The translations under genes and the position numbers were made by a program. From positions 6,653,001-6,717,000 of the forward strand of contig NZ_CP162553.1 in the NCBI RefSeq assembly GCF_040939785.1: a stretch of 64,000 bases of DNA, read 5' to 3'. The notes beneath the pieces were generated by a model that did not search any database, had not been told where the DNA came from, and saw nothing but the letters and a program-made list of their open reading frames with translations. This document shows, piece by piece, positions 36,911 to 45,933 of the stretch (position 1 is its first letter; each line of letters starts with the position of its first letter). The stretch comes from Bradyrhizobium lupini. GTDB lineage: Bacteria; Pseudomonadota; Alphaproteobacteria; Rhizobiales; Xanthobacteraceae.

Positions 36911-38578
36911 ATGTGTCGTGCTCGCGCATCATCTTCCTTCCTCCATTTGATTCCAGTGCCGATCGATTTTGCATTCCAGGCGATGGCCGAACGGTCCGAT
37001 CGCGCGCCGGCACGATGGCGCCGGCCATTCCGGCGTTGGCTCGATGGCGTCGAGACGGGCTGGGCCGTGCCGCTTCTCGTCGCCTGCTTCGTCGGGATCT
37101 GGACGCTCTATCTGGCAGTCGCCTATGCCGGCAGCGGTCTGCACCCCGATACGCTGGAGGCCTGGACGCTGGGGCGGCATTTCGCGTGGGGCTATCCCAA
37201 GCATCCGCCATTGACCGGCTGGGTTGCCGCGAGCTGGAGCGCCATTTTTCCGCTCACCGACTGGTCGCTGCAATTGATGGCGATGGCCAACGCCGGGCTC
37301 GCGCTGGTCTTCGTCGATCGGATCGCGCGGCAATTCGTGAGGGGGCACAAGCGCGTCCTCGTGCTGTTGCTCCTGATGCTGACGCCGGCCTAGCAATTCC
37401 ATGCCCAGCGCTTCAACGCCAATGCGGTGCTGCTGGCGGTCTGGCCGCTGGCGACCTGGTGCTTCCTGCGCGCATTCGAGACCCGAGCGGCGTCGTGGGC
37501 GGTTGCCGTGGGATGCACGACGGCACTGGCCATGGTCGGCAAATATTATTCGATCTTCCTTGTCGCGAGCTTCACGTTTGCCGCGCTGGCGCATCCGGCG
37601 CGACGCGCCTATTTCACTTCCGCCTCGCCCTGGATTTCGGTCGTCGTCGGGCTTGCGGCGCTGTCACCGCATCTTCATTGGCTCGCGACCACGGGGGCAT
37701 CGACCTTCACCTACGCGCTGAATCATGCCAACGGCACTGCGGCGAGTTCTGCTGCTGATGTCAGGAACTTCCTTTTGGGCCTGTTGGCGGCCATGAGTGT
37801 GTCAGCCGTCAGCTGGGTATTGATCGCCGGCACGCGGCTGAAGCAGTTTCCGGACGATTTCGCGGCGATGAATCCGGGCCTGCGGCTCCTCTTTTACGTT
37901 GCCGTCGGTACGATTGCGCTGCCGGTCCTGATCTCGCTCGTGATGGGCACCGATCTGCCGTCGCTATGGGCTTTGCAAGGGTTGTTTCTGTTCGCCATTC
38001 TCGTGGTCTGCGGCACAAATTATTCCATCGAGCGCTTTTACACCGTCAACCTCACCGTGGTCGTGGCCGGTGTCGCGCTCACGGCCGTCCTCGTCGCCGC
38101 GCCGACCCACGCGGTCTATCGCAACCATCACGGTTACGAGGAGGGGCGCAATTTCTACGCGCAGGCGGCGAGCCGATTGACACGCGACTGGCGCGAACTG
38201 ACGGACGAGCCGCTCGCCGCCGTCAGCGGCGACGATTCACTGGCCTTCGCGACAGCCTTCTACAGCCCGGACCACCCGCACCACGTGCGGCCGTTCGAGG
38301 ATCAATATCCCGGGGGCTTGCCGCACAAGACGACGCTGGAGCGCGGCTGGGCCGCGCTCTGTTTTCGCGATCAGGATGACTGCAGCCGGTGGATGGACTC
38401 GGTGGCCGGGCGCGCCGGGCATTTCATCAGGCGGGAACTTATCATACAGGCGCAGCTATGGGGCCGGCCCGGTCTCACGCGGGAAGTGGTTGTGCTGATG
38501 GTGCCGCCCCGTGGAAGCGGCGCGGCACCTGAAGGCATTGCGGACGATTTCAGCGCCAGCAGGCGCGCAACGGAATAG
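36911..38578 (+). pseudogene. Glycosyltransferase family 39-like membrane protein with an in-frame amber codon
   Basis: The frame from 36911 (or an ATG at 36983) to 38578 is continuous except for one TAG at 37391-37393. Before it lies a GT39-type start: DTLEAWTLGRHFAWGYPKHPPLTGW, with the acidic motif after the first membrane helix. After it the same frame runs on as QFHAQRFNANAVLLAVWPLATW and nine or so hydrophobic segments. In this family the interrupted site usually carries an aromatic residue, so a Tyr or Trp codon has become a stop. The intact protein of about 530-555 residues would use a lipid-linked sugar. Lack of other damage suggests a recent lesion or a sequence error. Confidence 0.75.
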
Positions 38579-38587
38579 GCGTCTTGC

Positions 38588-38728
38588 TCAGCAGTGGCTG
38601 TCGCGGACCCGCTCGAGCCCTTCACTCGCGAATGGCACGGTGACGGCGGTCTTTTCGACGCTCGACGGCGTGCGTTCCGTCTCCGCCCGTTCCGCGGCGT
38701 CGTGGTCTTTACGGTGTTTCGGTTCCAT
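38588..38728 (-). CDS. Possible small hypothetical protein
   Basis: A 46-residue frame on the minus strand, very rich in charged residues (MEPKHRKDHDAAERAETER at the start), with an AAAGGG about nine bases upstream of the ATG. There is no recognised domain, signal peptide or membrane helix. It fills the gap between two convergent genes. It is supported only by the ribosome binding site and fit to the gap. Confidence 0.35.
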   Translation of the reverse strand: MEPKHRKDHDAAERAETERTPSSVEKTAVTVPFASEGLERVRDSHC

Positions 38729-38782
38729 TGAAGCGCCCTTTCAAATTGTTGCAGTACAACATCGAGAGCGCCACGGAGTTCC

Positions 38783-40042
38783 TCAGCCGATGGCGCGATG
38801 ATGCGGGCTGAACAACCGTCCTCTCTCCACCACCAGCACGATCGCGAGCGCGGCGAGGGACGACACGAAGAAGCCGACCGAGAACGGCAGCAACGTGCCG
38901 TCGAAGCTTTGTCCGATGGCCATGCCGACGGCGATGCCGATCAGCGTGGTGATCGAGCCGTAGAGCGAGGACGCCGTGCCGGCGATGTGGCCCTGCGGCT
39001 CCATGGCGAGTGCAGTGAAGTTGGCGACCATCATGCCGAACGAGAACATCATCAGCGCCGAGAGCACCATGAACAGGGGAAGCGGCAACGCGGCGAGGCT
39101 TTCCGTCAGCAGCATCACTCCCGCCACCGCGGTGTAGAGCGTCAGCGCGCCGTGCGAGATCACGCGCATGCCGAGGGTCCCGACGAATCGCGCATTGAGA
39201 AAGCCGGCAATGGCGGTGCCGGCCGCGATCCCGGCGAAGGCGAGCGGAAAATAATGGCCGAGGTGATAGATGCCGACAAAAACTTGCTGAGCCAAAAATA
39301 CGTAGGCGAACAGCGCGCCCATGACGCTACCGGCGGCGAGCGCATAGCCGAGGGTTTGGCGATGGGTCACGGTCTGCCAGTAGGCCGTGAGCACGTCGGC
39401 CGGCGCAAGCGACCTGCGTTCGCTCTCAGGCAGGGTCTCCGGAAGCCGCAGCACGGACCATGCAAGCGCGAGCAGCCCGTAGAGCATCAGCACGACGAAG
39501 ATGCCGCGCCATTGCGTCACCAGCAGCACCGCCTGTCCGAACGAAGGGGCGATCACGGGGACGGCGATGAAGATCATCATCGCAAGCGACATCACGCTCG
39601 CCATGCGGCGGCCGACGTAACAGTCGCGCACGATCGAGGTCGCGATCACGCGAGTCGCCGAGGTACCGAAACCCTGCAGTGCGCGTGCCAGCAGCAGCGT
39701 CTCGAACGACGGCGCCGCAATCGCCAGCACGCTTGCCACCGCATAGACCGCCATCCCGCCGAGCAGCACCGGGCGGCGGCCAAAGCGATCCGACAGCGGG
39801 CCCATGACGAACTGCCCCGCGCCAAAGCCGATCAGGAAGGTCGACAGCACCAGCTGAAGATGGTTGGCGACGGGGATATTGAAGGCCGACCCGATATTGG
39901 GCAGTGCCGGGAGCATCATGTCCATCGCAAGCGGATTCAGCGCCATGATCGACGCGATCACGATGACGAATTCGGGGAAACCCATGGGACGGTGTCCCGA
40001 GGACACCCAGTCGTCGGCATTGACGTCGGACAAGAAGCTCAC
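38783..40042 (-). CDS. Bcr/CflA-family multidrug efflux MFS transporter
   Basis: The protein has 12 membrane helices and the Bcr/CflA signature MDMMLPALPNIGSAFNIP, LIGFGAGQFVMGPLSDRFGRRPVLLGG and RALQGFGTSATRVIATSIVRD. It would export drugs or small metabolites with proton antiport. The start is uncertain: I use the GTG at 40042 (419 residues), because the first helix begins soon after the only ATG (39985), leaving too short a leader there. No clear ribosome binding site decides it. The gene reads away from tRNA-Leu. Confidence 0.85.
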   Translation of the reverse strand: MSFLSDVNADDWVSSGHRPMGFPEFVIVIASIMALNPLAMDMMLPALPNIGSAFNIPVANHLQLVLSTFLIGFGAGQFVMGPLSDRFGRRPVLLGGMAVYAVASVLAIAAPSFETLLLARALQGFGTSATRVIATSIVRDCYVGRRMASVMSLAMMIFIAVPVIAPSFGQAVLLVTQWRGIFVVLMLYGLLALAWSVLRLPETLPESERRSLAPADVLTAYWQTVTHRQTLGYALAAGSVMGALFAYVFLAQQVFVGIYHLGHYFPLAFAGIAAGTAIAGFLNARFVGTLGMRVISHGALTLYTAVAGVMLLTESLAALPLPLFMVLSALMMFSFGMMVANFTALAMEPQGHIAGTASSLYGSITTLIGIAVGMAIGQSFDGTLLPFSVGFFVSSLAALAIVLVVERGRLFSPHHRAIG

Positions 40043-40193
40043 CTCTGATTTGAGGCCCTTATCTATCTTCAATGCTGCGTTGCACAAGCAACGTTTCGGG
40101 ATGGCTGGCAGGCGGTGCAGGAGCAGACAGGAATTGATGAGGTATCAGCGCTCGCGGCCGCCGCGCGCGGCGGGATCCTCCGCGCAGCTTTCG

Positions 40194-40282
40194 TGGTGCG
40201 GGCAGCCGGGGTCGAACCGGCACAGCGCTTGCGCGCCGAGGGATTTTAAGTCCCTTGCGTCTACCAATTCCGCCATGCCCGC
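40194..40282 (-). tRNA. tRNA-Leu (anticodon UAA)
   Basis: The minus strand folds as a class II tRNA. The acceptor stem GCGGGCA/TGCCCGC is followed by A and an encoded CCA. The D-arm contains GGTAGACG, and the anticodon stem AGGGA/TCCCT holds the loop CTTAAAA, giving UAA. A long variable arm (GGCGCGCAAGCGCT) and a T-arm GCCGGTTCGACCCCGGC follow. No att site or integrase lies next to it. Confidence 0.97.
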
Positions 40283-40454
40283 TTGATCCAACGAGATCAG
40301 CCACTTAAGTCCCTTGCCGGCGGTCTGGAATTGGCATTTGCAGGCCGGAGGGGTGGTTCTTCCTTAGGCGAGCCGGCGGCACAAGGCAAAGCCTCAATCC
40401 GGACATCTGTTGTTGCTTTAGGCATTCTCAATCGACGGGGACTATTCATCCGGC

Positions 40455-40886
40455 ATGTCAGCTTTGATCCAATATCGCCTGCGCCCGTGCTGCGTGGTCG
40501 CCGCGCTGCTCGCGGCCGACTTCGCGCTGTCCGGCTGCGCCGGCATGAGCGAGACGGTCGCTCCGGCCTTTGCCGATCCCGCCAAGTACGAATTGTACGA
40601 TTGCAAGCAGCTCGAAGGCGAGCGCAAGTCGATCGCCAACCGCACCGGCGATTTGCAGAGGCTGATGGACAAGGCACAGACCGGCGCGGGCGGCGCCGTG
40701 GTGTCGGAGCTTGCCTATCGCAACGACTACATCGCAGTACGCGGGCAGGCGCAGATGGCCGATGACGCTTGGCGCCGCAACAAGTGCCGGGAAACGCCCC
40801 CCGAGGCGACGCCGGCCGCCGCGGCGCCCGCAGCCAATCCTGGCCCGATCAAGCCTGGCCCGAAATCGACAAGAGCCGTGCGCTGA
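40455..40886 (+). CDS. Putative lipoprotein
   Basis: The 143-residue protein has a lipoprotein signal peptide ending in the lipobox LSGC (Cys about residue 28). The mature part begins AGMSETVAPAFADPAKYELYDC, has a helical segment around QLEGERKSIANRTGDLQRLMDK, and ends in a Pro/Ala-rich tail. Two further Cys could pair. The function is unknown. It stands alone downstream of tRNA-Leu. Confidence 0.75.
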   Translation: MSALIQYRLRPCCVVAALLAADFALSGCAGMSETVAPAFADPAKYELYDCKQLEGERKSIANRTGDLQRLMDKAQTGAGGAVVSELAYRNDYIAVRGQAQMADDAWRRNKCRETPPEATPAAAAPAANPGPIKPGPKSTRAVR

Positions 40887-40911
40887 AACGTCCTGACATC
40901 AGCGCCTCGCG

Positions 40912-42114
40912 TCAGGGCCGCCAGCCGTAGATCCAGTCCTGCCGTGCCAGCATGCGTTCCGGGCCGAGGGCGCGGACCGCAAGATCGCGCGCGAACGCGA
41001 GCGGCCCACTGAAATGATAGATGCGGCCCTGCTGCCGCGCGGTCCGCTGCACCCGCCGCACGCGCGCCTGGCGCGTCCGGCCGTATTGTCTCAGCGCTGC
41101 CGTGATGCCCGCGGTGGTCTCGGCGATCTCAGGGCTCAAATGCTGCGCGAGCACTGCGGCGTCCTCGATCGCCATGCCGGCGCCCTGGGCCGCAAACGGC
41201 AGCATCGCATGCACGGCGTCGCCGAGCAGCGCGACCGGGCCTTTACTCCAGGGGCAGTCGTCGGGGACGCCGAACAGCGCCCATTTCCGCCAGCTGTCGA
41301 CTGTGCCGAGCATCATGCGCGCCGGCGGCGGCCAGCGCGGCGCGGCGAAGGCGTCCAGCACTTCGCGGGGATCGCCGGGCGTGCTCCAGCCCGGCCTGTT
41401 CCAAGTGCCCGGCAGCACCGCGACCACGTTGATCTGGCGTCCGCCCGCGATCGGGTAGGCGACGAGATGGGCATTCGGGCCCATCCAGAGCTGGACCCGG
41501 CGCGCTGTGTAGTCCTTCGGCAGTTGCGTGGCATCGAGCGTACCGCGCCAGGCAATCAGCCCGGAGAAGCGCGGCTGCACCTCGGGGAATAGATGCTGGC
41601 GCACCGTCGACCAGATACCGTCGGCGCCGATCAGCGCACTGGCGAGATCGCTGCGCCGGATCGTGCCGCTGCGATGAACCACCGTGAGCCCCTTGGCGTG
41701 AGGCGCGACGTCTTCGAAGGTCGCGCCGAGTTTCAGGTCGATATGGGGATGGTCGGAAACTGCGCCGGCGAGGGCGGATTGCAGGTCGGCGCGGTGCACC
41801 ACCCAATAGGGGGCGCCGGCGCGCTCGGCGGCGGCTTCTCCCAGCGGCATGCGCAAAAGCTCACCGCCGGCCCGCGCGCTCATGATCGAGACTGCCTCCG
41901 GGATCACGGCGCGCAACTTGAGGCGCTCGGTGAGCCCGAGCTCGACCAGCACGCGGCTGGCGTTCGGGGAGAGTTGCAGACCGGCGCCGACTTCCTCGAG
42001 CCGCTCGGCCTTTTCCAGCACGATGATGCGGAAGCCGCGGGCCGCGAGCGCAAGCGCAGCCGTCAGTCCACCGATGCCGGCACCGGCGATGACAATCGTT
42101 CGGGAGAGCGCCAC
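40912..42114 (-). CDS. FAD-dependent monooxygenase (salicylate-hydroxylase type)
   Basis: The 400-residue protein has the FAD-binding GxGxxG (IAGAGIGGLTAALALAARG), the DG motif region around LIGADGIWSTVRQHL and the GD motif VALLGDAVHAMLPFAAQGAGMAIEDA. This is the group A flavoprotein hydroxylase plan, as in salicylate or 3-hydroxybenzoate hydroxylases. NAD(P)H is the electron donor. The start is a GTG. It lies 19 bp after the zf-CHCC gene and may be co-transcribed with it. Confidence 0.9.
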   Translation of the reverse strand: MALSRTIVIAGAGIGGLTAALALAARGFRIIVLEKAERLEEVGAGLQLSPNASRVLVELGLTERLKLRAVIPEAVSIMSARAGGELLRMPLGEAAAERAGAPYWVVHRADLQSALAGAVSDHPHIDLKLGATFEDVAPHAKGLTVVHRSGTIRRSDLASALIGADGIWSTVRQHLFPEVQPRFSGLIAWRGTLDATQLPKDYTARRVQLWMGPNAHLVAYPIAGGRQINVVAVLPGTWNRPGWSTPGDPREVLDAFAAPRWPPPARMMLGTVDSWRKWALFGVPDDCPWSKGPVALLGDAVHAMLPFAAQGAGMAIEDAAVLAQHLSPEIAETTAGITAALRQYGRTRQARVRRVQRTARQQGRIYHFSGPLAFARDLAVRALGPERMLARQDWIYGWRP

Positions 42115-42133
42115 CCCTGGCCGATGGAAGCGG

Positions 42134-42379
42134 TCAGGCCACCTTGTCCTTCAGGACGCATTCCGGCGGACGGGCTTCGCCCGCCTTCAGGTCGGCGGCG
42201 AAACGGTACAGAGTCGAGCAGTACGGGCAGATGATCTCGTTGTCGTTGCCGAGGTCGAGGAAGACGTGCGGATGATCGAACGGAGGGTTGGCGCCCACGC
42301 ACATGAACTCTTGCGAGCCGATCTCGATGACGGGGACACCGGCATCGTTGTGGAAGTGCGGGACGACATGGTCGGACAT
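42134..42379 (-). CDS. zf-CHCC zinc-finger domain protein
   Basis: The 81-residue protein carries the CHCC pattern: Cys in EFMCVGANPP, His in FDHPHVFLDLG and CPYC in EIICPYCSTLYRF. The same domain occurs in the NDUFS6 subunit of complex I, and stand-alone copies are common in alphaproteobacteria. A zinc-binding structural role is likely. I chose the second ATG (42379) because AGGA sits at a good distance from it. It leads the small operon with the FAD monooxygenase. Confidence 0.85.
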   Translation of the reverse strand: MSDHVVPHFHNDAGVPVIEIGSQEFMCVGANPPFDHPHVFLDLGNDNEIICPYCSTLYRFAADLKAGEARPPECVLKDKVA

Positions 42380-42682
42380 CGTACTCATCCTGGAGTGGCA
42401 ATGGCGGCAGACACAATCACGACTGCCGCGGCATTATTAAGGCGCCGCGGACCATACTGGTGGGTGGAGATGATTGCTAGTCCAGCGGAACCGAAAGCTC
42501 CGCAATGCCCCATGCTCATTTGCTCATGCAAATTCGACACAATCTTGCGGCCTGAGAGAAGCCCTTCTTTCGTCGGGGACGTTGTGTCGCAATTTTGGCA
42601 TACTATGTCTGTGGACGAGCGTAATTGCGACGAAAGACAACCGTTAGGCGTCAACGATCTCAGGACCGTCCAGGCTCTCCGC
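42380..42682. other. Divergent intergenic region without a supported gene
   Basis: This 303-bp region separates the zf-CHCC gene from the hypothetical membrane protein. It contains an 8-bp inverted repeat CGACACAA (42535-42542) / TTGTGTCG (42582-42589). The downstream gene's frame has an alternative ATG at 42605, so part of it could be coding. I see no RNA or repeat. Confidence 0.5.
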
Positions 42683-43819
42683 ATGAAGTGGTTGCGAATC
42701 AGCACAGCGTTGACCGGTATCGCGGCATGCGGCTTCATGCTCGCGCAGGTAGCACCGCACGCCCGCGAGGCCGGGGCGATTCTGGCCGCCCAGGACGATC
42801 CCGCCGCGCTCTCAGAGATCAAGCTCGACGCGCTGCTGCGGCACAACGACCGCCTGATTCAAAACAACATCGAGGTCGCGCTCGCATCGGGCGATGCCGA
42901 TCTTGCCGACAGTTTTGTCGCACTGGCGCGCGACCGCAACATCGCGCTGCCTGACGACCTCCCGAGCCGTGTCGGTGACGCGGTCAAAGCCGAAAACTCC
43001 ACCTCGCATTTCGCAAAACGGTTTGCCGCCGGTCTCGTTACCGGCAACGCGGATGATGTTGCGAGCTTGTCGGGAACCGTGGCCGGCGATCTCTTCGTCA
43101 TCGGCGACATCAGGGACGTCGTCCGCGAGGGCAAGCACCTCGCCATGGGCGAGGAGACCGATCGCCTGGTGCTGGGCCTTGCGGCCGCGGGTCTCGCGGT
43201 CACGGCCGTGACCTACGTCTCCGTCGGCGGTGCCGCGCCGGTTCGCGCCGGGCTGACGCTGGTGAAGGACGCGCGCAAGGTCGGCCGGCTCGGCGAGGGA
43301 CTAGCGGCATGGGCCGGCCGGTCCGCGCGCGAGGTCGTCGATACGCCGATGCTCCAGAACGCGGTTGCCTCCGGCTCGGTGCTGCGGCCGGGCCAGACCT
43401 TGAGCGCGATCAAGGCCGCGTTCCGCGCCGAGAAGGCCGGCGCGCTGGTTCGGCTCGGCAAGGATGTCACGCGCGTGGTCGAGAAGACCGGCACGCGCGG
43501 CGCGATGGATAGCTTGCGCATCGCTGAAGGTCCCAAGGACGTCGCACGCGCGGCGCGGCTCGCGGAAGCGCAGGGCGGCAAGACGCGCGCGATTCTGAAG
43601 CTGCTCGGCCGCGGCGCGCTGCTGCTGATCGGCGGGGCGTTCAATCTTGCACTCTGGCTGTTCGGTGCGGCGTTGACGCTGCTCGGCCTGTTGTCCTCGA
43701 TCAAGGCGACGACGGAGCGCCTGACCCAGGCCTGGTGCGATCGCAGACGGGCGCGGCGACTTCGCCAGGCGCGGATCGCCGCCGAAGCCGTTCTGGCAAG
43801 CCCTGCCGTCACGGCCTAA
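42683..43819 (+). CDS. Hypothetical membrane-associated protein
   Basis: The 378-residue protein has a hydrophobic N-terminus (about 5-22, possibly a signal anchor), a central hydrophobic stretch (about 155-180, LGLAAAGLAVTAVTYVSVGG) and a C-terminal pair (about 315-345, LLLIGGAFNLALWLFGAALTLLGLL). Between these are Ala/Arg-rich helices such as EVVDTPMLQNAVASGSVL. I do not recognise a family. The start could also be the ATG at 42605 (26 codons more). It is followed 31 bp later by the alpha/beta hydrolase and may be co-transcribed with it. Confidence 0.7.
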   Translation: MKWLRISTALTGIAACGFMLAQVAPHAREAGAILAAQDDPAALSEIKLDALLRHNDRLIQNNIEVALASGDADLADSFVALARDRNIALPDDLPSRVGDAVKAENSTSHFAKRFAAGLVTGNADDVASLSGTVAGDLFVIGDIRDVVREGKHLAMGEETDRLVLGLAAAGLAVTAVTYVSVGGAAPVRAGLTLVKDARKVGRLGEGLAAWAGRSAREVVDTPMLQNAVASGSVLRPGQTLSAIKAAFRAEKAGALVRLGKDVTRVVEKTGTRGAMDSLRIAEGPKDVARAARLAEAQGGKTRAILKLLGRGALLLIGGAFNLALWLFGAALTLLGLLSSIKATTERLTQAWCDRRRARRLRQARIAAEAVLASPAVTA

Positions 43820-43850
43820 GATACCTCTTCCCCTCAAGATTGCGGAACTG

Positions 43851-44609
43851 ATGATGCCGAGCTTTCACAACGGCGCCGTTGAAATTGCCTATCTCGACGA
43901 AGGCGAGGGCGATCCGATCATCCTGGTGCACGGCTTTGCCTCCAGCAAGAACGTGAACTGGGTCTATCCGACCTGGGTCTCGGAACTGCGCAAGAACGGC
44001 CGCCGTGTCATTGCGCTCGACAATCGCGGCCATGGCGAAAGCGCAAAGCTCTACGAGCCCGCGCAGTACTCCATCCCGACCATGGCCGCCGACGTGCTCG
44101 CGCTGATGGATCACCTCGCCATCCCGCAGGCCGATCTCATGGGCTATTCGATGGGCGGACGGATGACGGCCTGGCTCTCCCTCAACGAGCCGCAGCGCCT
44201 GCGTTCGGCAATCCTTGGCGGCATCGGCATCGGCGGCCTGATCGAGGGCACCGGGCCCGGCGAGAACGTCGCGAAGGCGCTGGAAGCGCCCTCGCTCGAC
44301 GACGTCTCCGATCCCGTCGGACGCACGTTTCGTGCTTTTGCAGACCAAACCCGTTCCGACCGCAAGGCGCTGGCCGCCTGCCTGCGCGGCACGCGCGATC
44401 TCATGACGAAGGACGAAGCCGCGCGCATCGACGTGCCCGTGCTGATCGCGGTCGGCAGCACCGACGACGTCGCGGGTTCGGCCAGCGCACTCGGTGCCAT
44501 CATCCCGGGTTCGGAAGTGCTCGATATTCCCGGTCGCGATCACATGCGCGCAGTCGGCGACAAGGTCTACAAGACTGGCGTGCTCGATTTCCTCTCACGC
44601 CGCGCCTGA
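43851..44609 (+). CDS. Alpha/beta hydrolase
   Basis: The 252-residue protein has the alpha/beta hydrolase fold with the oxyanion motif ILVHGFASSKNVNW, ALDNRGHGESAK, and the nucleophile elbow GYSMGGRMTAW with Ser in GYSMGG. The acid residue is likely near IAVGSTDDV and the catalytic His in DIPGRDHMRAVG. It could be an esterase or dehalogenase-like enzyme; substrate unknown. Two adjacent ATGs (43851 and 43854) are possible starts. Confidence 0.88.
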   Translation: MMPSFHNGAVEIAYLDEGEGDPIILVHGFASSKNVNWVYPTWVSELRKNGRRVIALDNRGHGESAKLYEPAQYSIPTMAADVLALMDHLAIPQADLMGYSMGGRMTAWLSLNEPQRLRSAILGGIGIGGLIEGTGPGENVAKALEAPSLDDVSDPVGRTFRAFADQTRSDRKALAACLRGTRDLMTKDEAARIDVPVLIAVGSTDDVAGSASALGAIIPGSEVLDIPGRDHMRAVGDKVYKTGVLDFLSRRA

Positions 44610-44756
44610 GGCGATGAGGCGGTTTCAGCTATCCTGAAATGTCTCGTTACAGTGGGCCATCCACTCCCTTCGGCAACCGTCCATTCCTGTACCTAGGGAT
44701 CGGGGTTCGCTAAGGGCGCATATGAGACTCAGCTCGAAGCCACAGCTTTATCGAGG

Positions 44757-45719
44757 TCAACCGGATACTTGCAATTCCGATCCGTCCAACTGCGCACGGG
44801 CTCCGTCGGCGCGTCGCGCAGCCCGGTAACGGCCGGGCGACTGACCAATGTGCCGGTGAAACAACTTCGAAAACGCCGCTGCAGTCTCGTAACCGATCCG
44901 GTTGGCAATCCGTGCGATCGGTTCGTCGCTGGTTTCCAGCAGGAACGCCGCCTCCGCCATCCGGCGTTCGATCACATAACGTTGCATGGGCTGGCCCACG
45001 AGCCTAGTGAAGCGCGCCGAAAATGCCGAGCGCCCGAGCCCGACGCGACGGCCTAGGTCGCTCAGCGTCCAAAGCTGCTCCGGACTTTCGTGAATCAGCT
45101 TCAGCGCCGGTCCGATATGGGGGTCAGAAATGGCCCCGATCCAGCCGCCTTGCCCGGGACTGAGAGACGCGATCCAGCTTCGCAGCACCTCGACGAAGAG
45201 CACTTCCGTCAGTCGTGAAAGCGCGACGCCTTGGCCAGGACGCTCGAGCGCGGACTCGCTCATCATGCGGCGCAGGATGGCTTCAAGCCAACCACGGTCG
45301 GACGTCGGCTTCAGCAAGAGCACGGGTGGAAGCAACTCCAGCACGCTGCCAAACGTCGGCCGCGACACCGTGAAATTGCCGCAGAGCATGGTCGAGAGCG
45401 GCTTTGCACGGCTGCCGTGACGAACGAATCCGAGGCGTGGCGACGACCGTTCGATATCCACGATGCGCAAAGGCTCGGCCCGGCGATCCGAATAAAACAC
45501 ATGGGGCTCGCCACGTGTGATGATGACAAAATCGCCCCCGGTGATCTGGATTTCCTCTCCCTGTTCGAGCGCGAGGGTCGCTGAACCTTGGCTGAGATAG
45601 TGAAACAGGGCGTAGGGGCGCGCCGGCAACTCAAGATGCCAGGGATGGCCGAGCTCGAAGTGAAAGAGCAGCGTCCCGCCGAGACGAACCCGATCGAGCA
45701 CCTGGGTGAGTATATCCAT
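44757..45719 (-). CDS. AraC-family transcriptional regulator
   Basis: The 320-residue protein has an AraC-type cupin ligand domain at the N-terminus (about 1-170, GDFVIITRGEPHVFY) and a C-terminal double helix-turn-helix (about 210-305) with ARIANRIGYETAAAFSKLFHRHIGQSPGRYR, the classic second-motif signature. It is divergent from the secreted hydrolase at 45934. The gap carries three copies of an 11-bp motif at 45738-45782, so it likely regulates itself and that gene. The ligand is unknown. Confidence 0.9.
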   Translation of the reverse strand: MDILTQVLDRVRLGGTLLFHFELGHPWHLELPARPYALFHYLSQGSATLALEQGEEIQITGGDFVIITRGEPHVFYSDRRAEPLRIVDIERSSPRLGFVRHGSRAKPLSTMLCGNFTVSRPTFGSVLELLPPVLLLKPTSDRGWLEAILRRMMSESALERPGQGVALSRLTEVLFVEVLRSWIASLSPGQGGWIGAISDPHIGPALKLIHESPEQLWTLSDLGRRVGLGRSAFSARFTRLVGQPMQRYVIERRMAEAAFLLETSDEPIARIANRIGYETAAAFSKLFHRHIGQSPGRYRAARRADGARAQLDGSELQVSG

Positions 45720-45737
45720 CCCCCGAGACTAGAACCG

Positions 45738-45782
45738 CGGACGATCGGACACAAGACACGGACGATTGGTCCCTATCGTCCG
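45738..45782. promoter_or_regulatory. Three copies of an 11-bp motif, probable AraC-regulator binding sites
   Basis: CGGACGATNGG occurs at 45738-45748 and 45759-45769 in direct repeat with a 21-bp period (two helical turns), and inverted at 45772-45782 (CGGACGATAGG on the minus strand). They start 19 bp upstream of the regulator gene and end about 150 bp before the divergent hydrolase gene. The repeats are seen directly; binding is inferred. Confidence 0.65.
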
Positions 45783-45933
45783 AGAGGTCCACGGAATACG
45801 TCATGCCACGGCGGGCCGACCGGACGTGCGGCAACCATTTCGCCAACGGCAGATGGAAGAACCGCGACCTTGCTGGAAACGCCTGTCCATTCCCCCGGAC
45901 TACTTTCGTCCGACATGCCAACAGGAACAAACA

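Noticed and set aside
40194..40282. tRNA-Leu as an integration site
   Set aside because: No integrase, phage gene or repeated tRNA 3' end is visible in the window.
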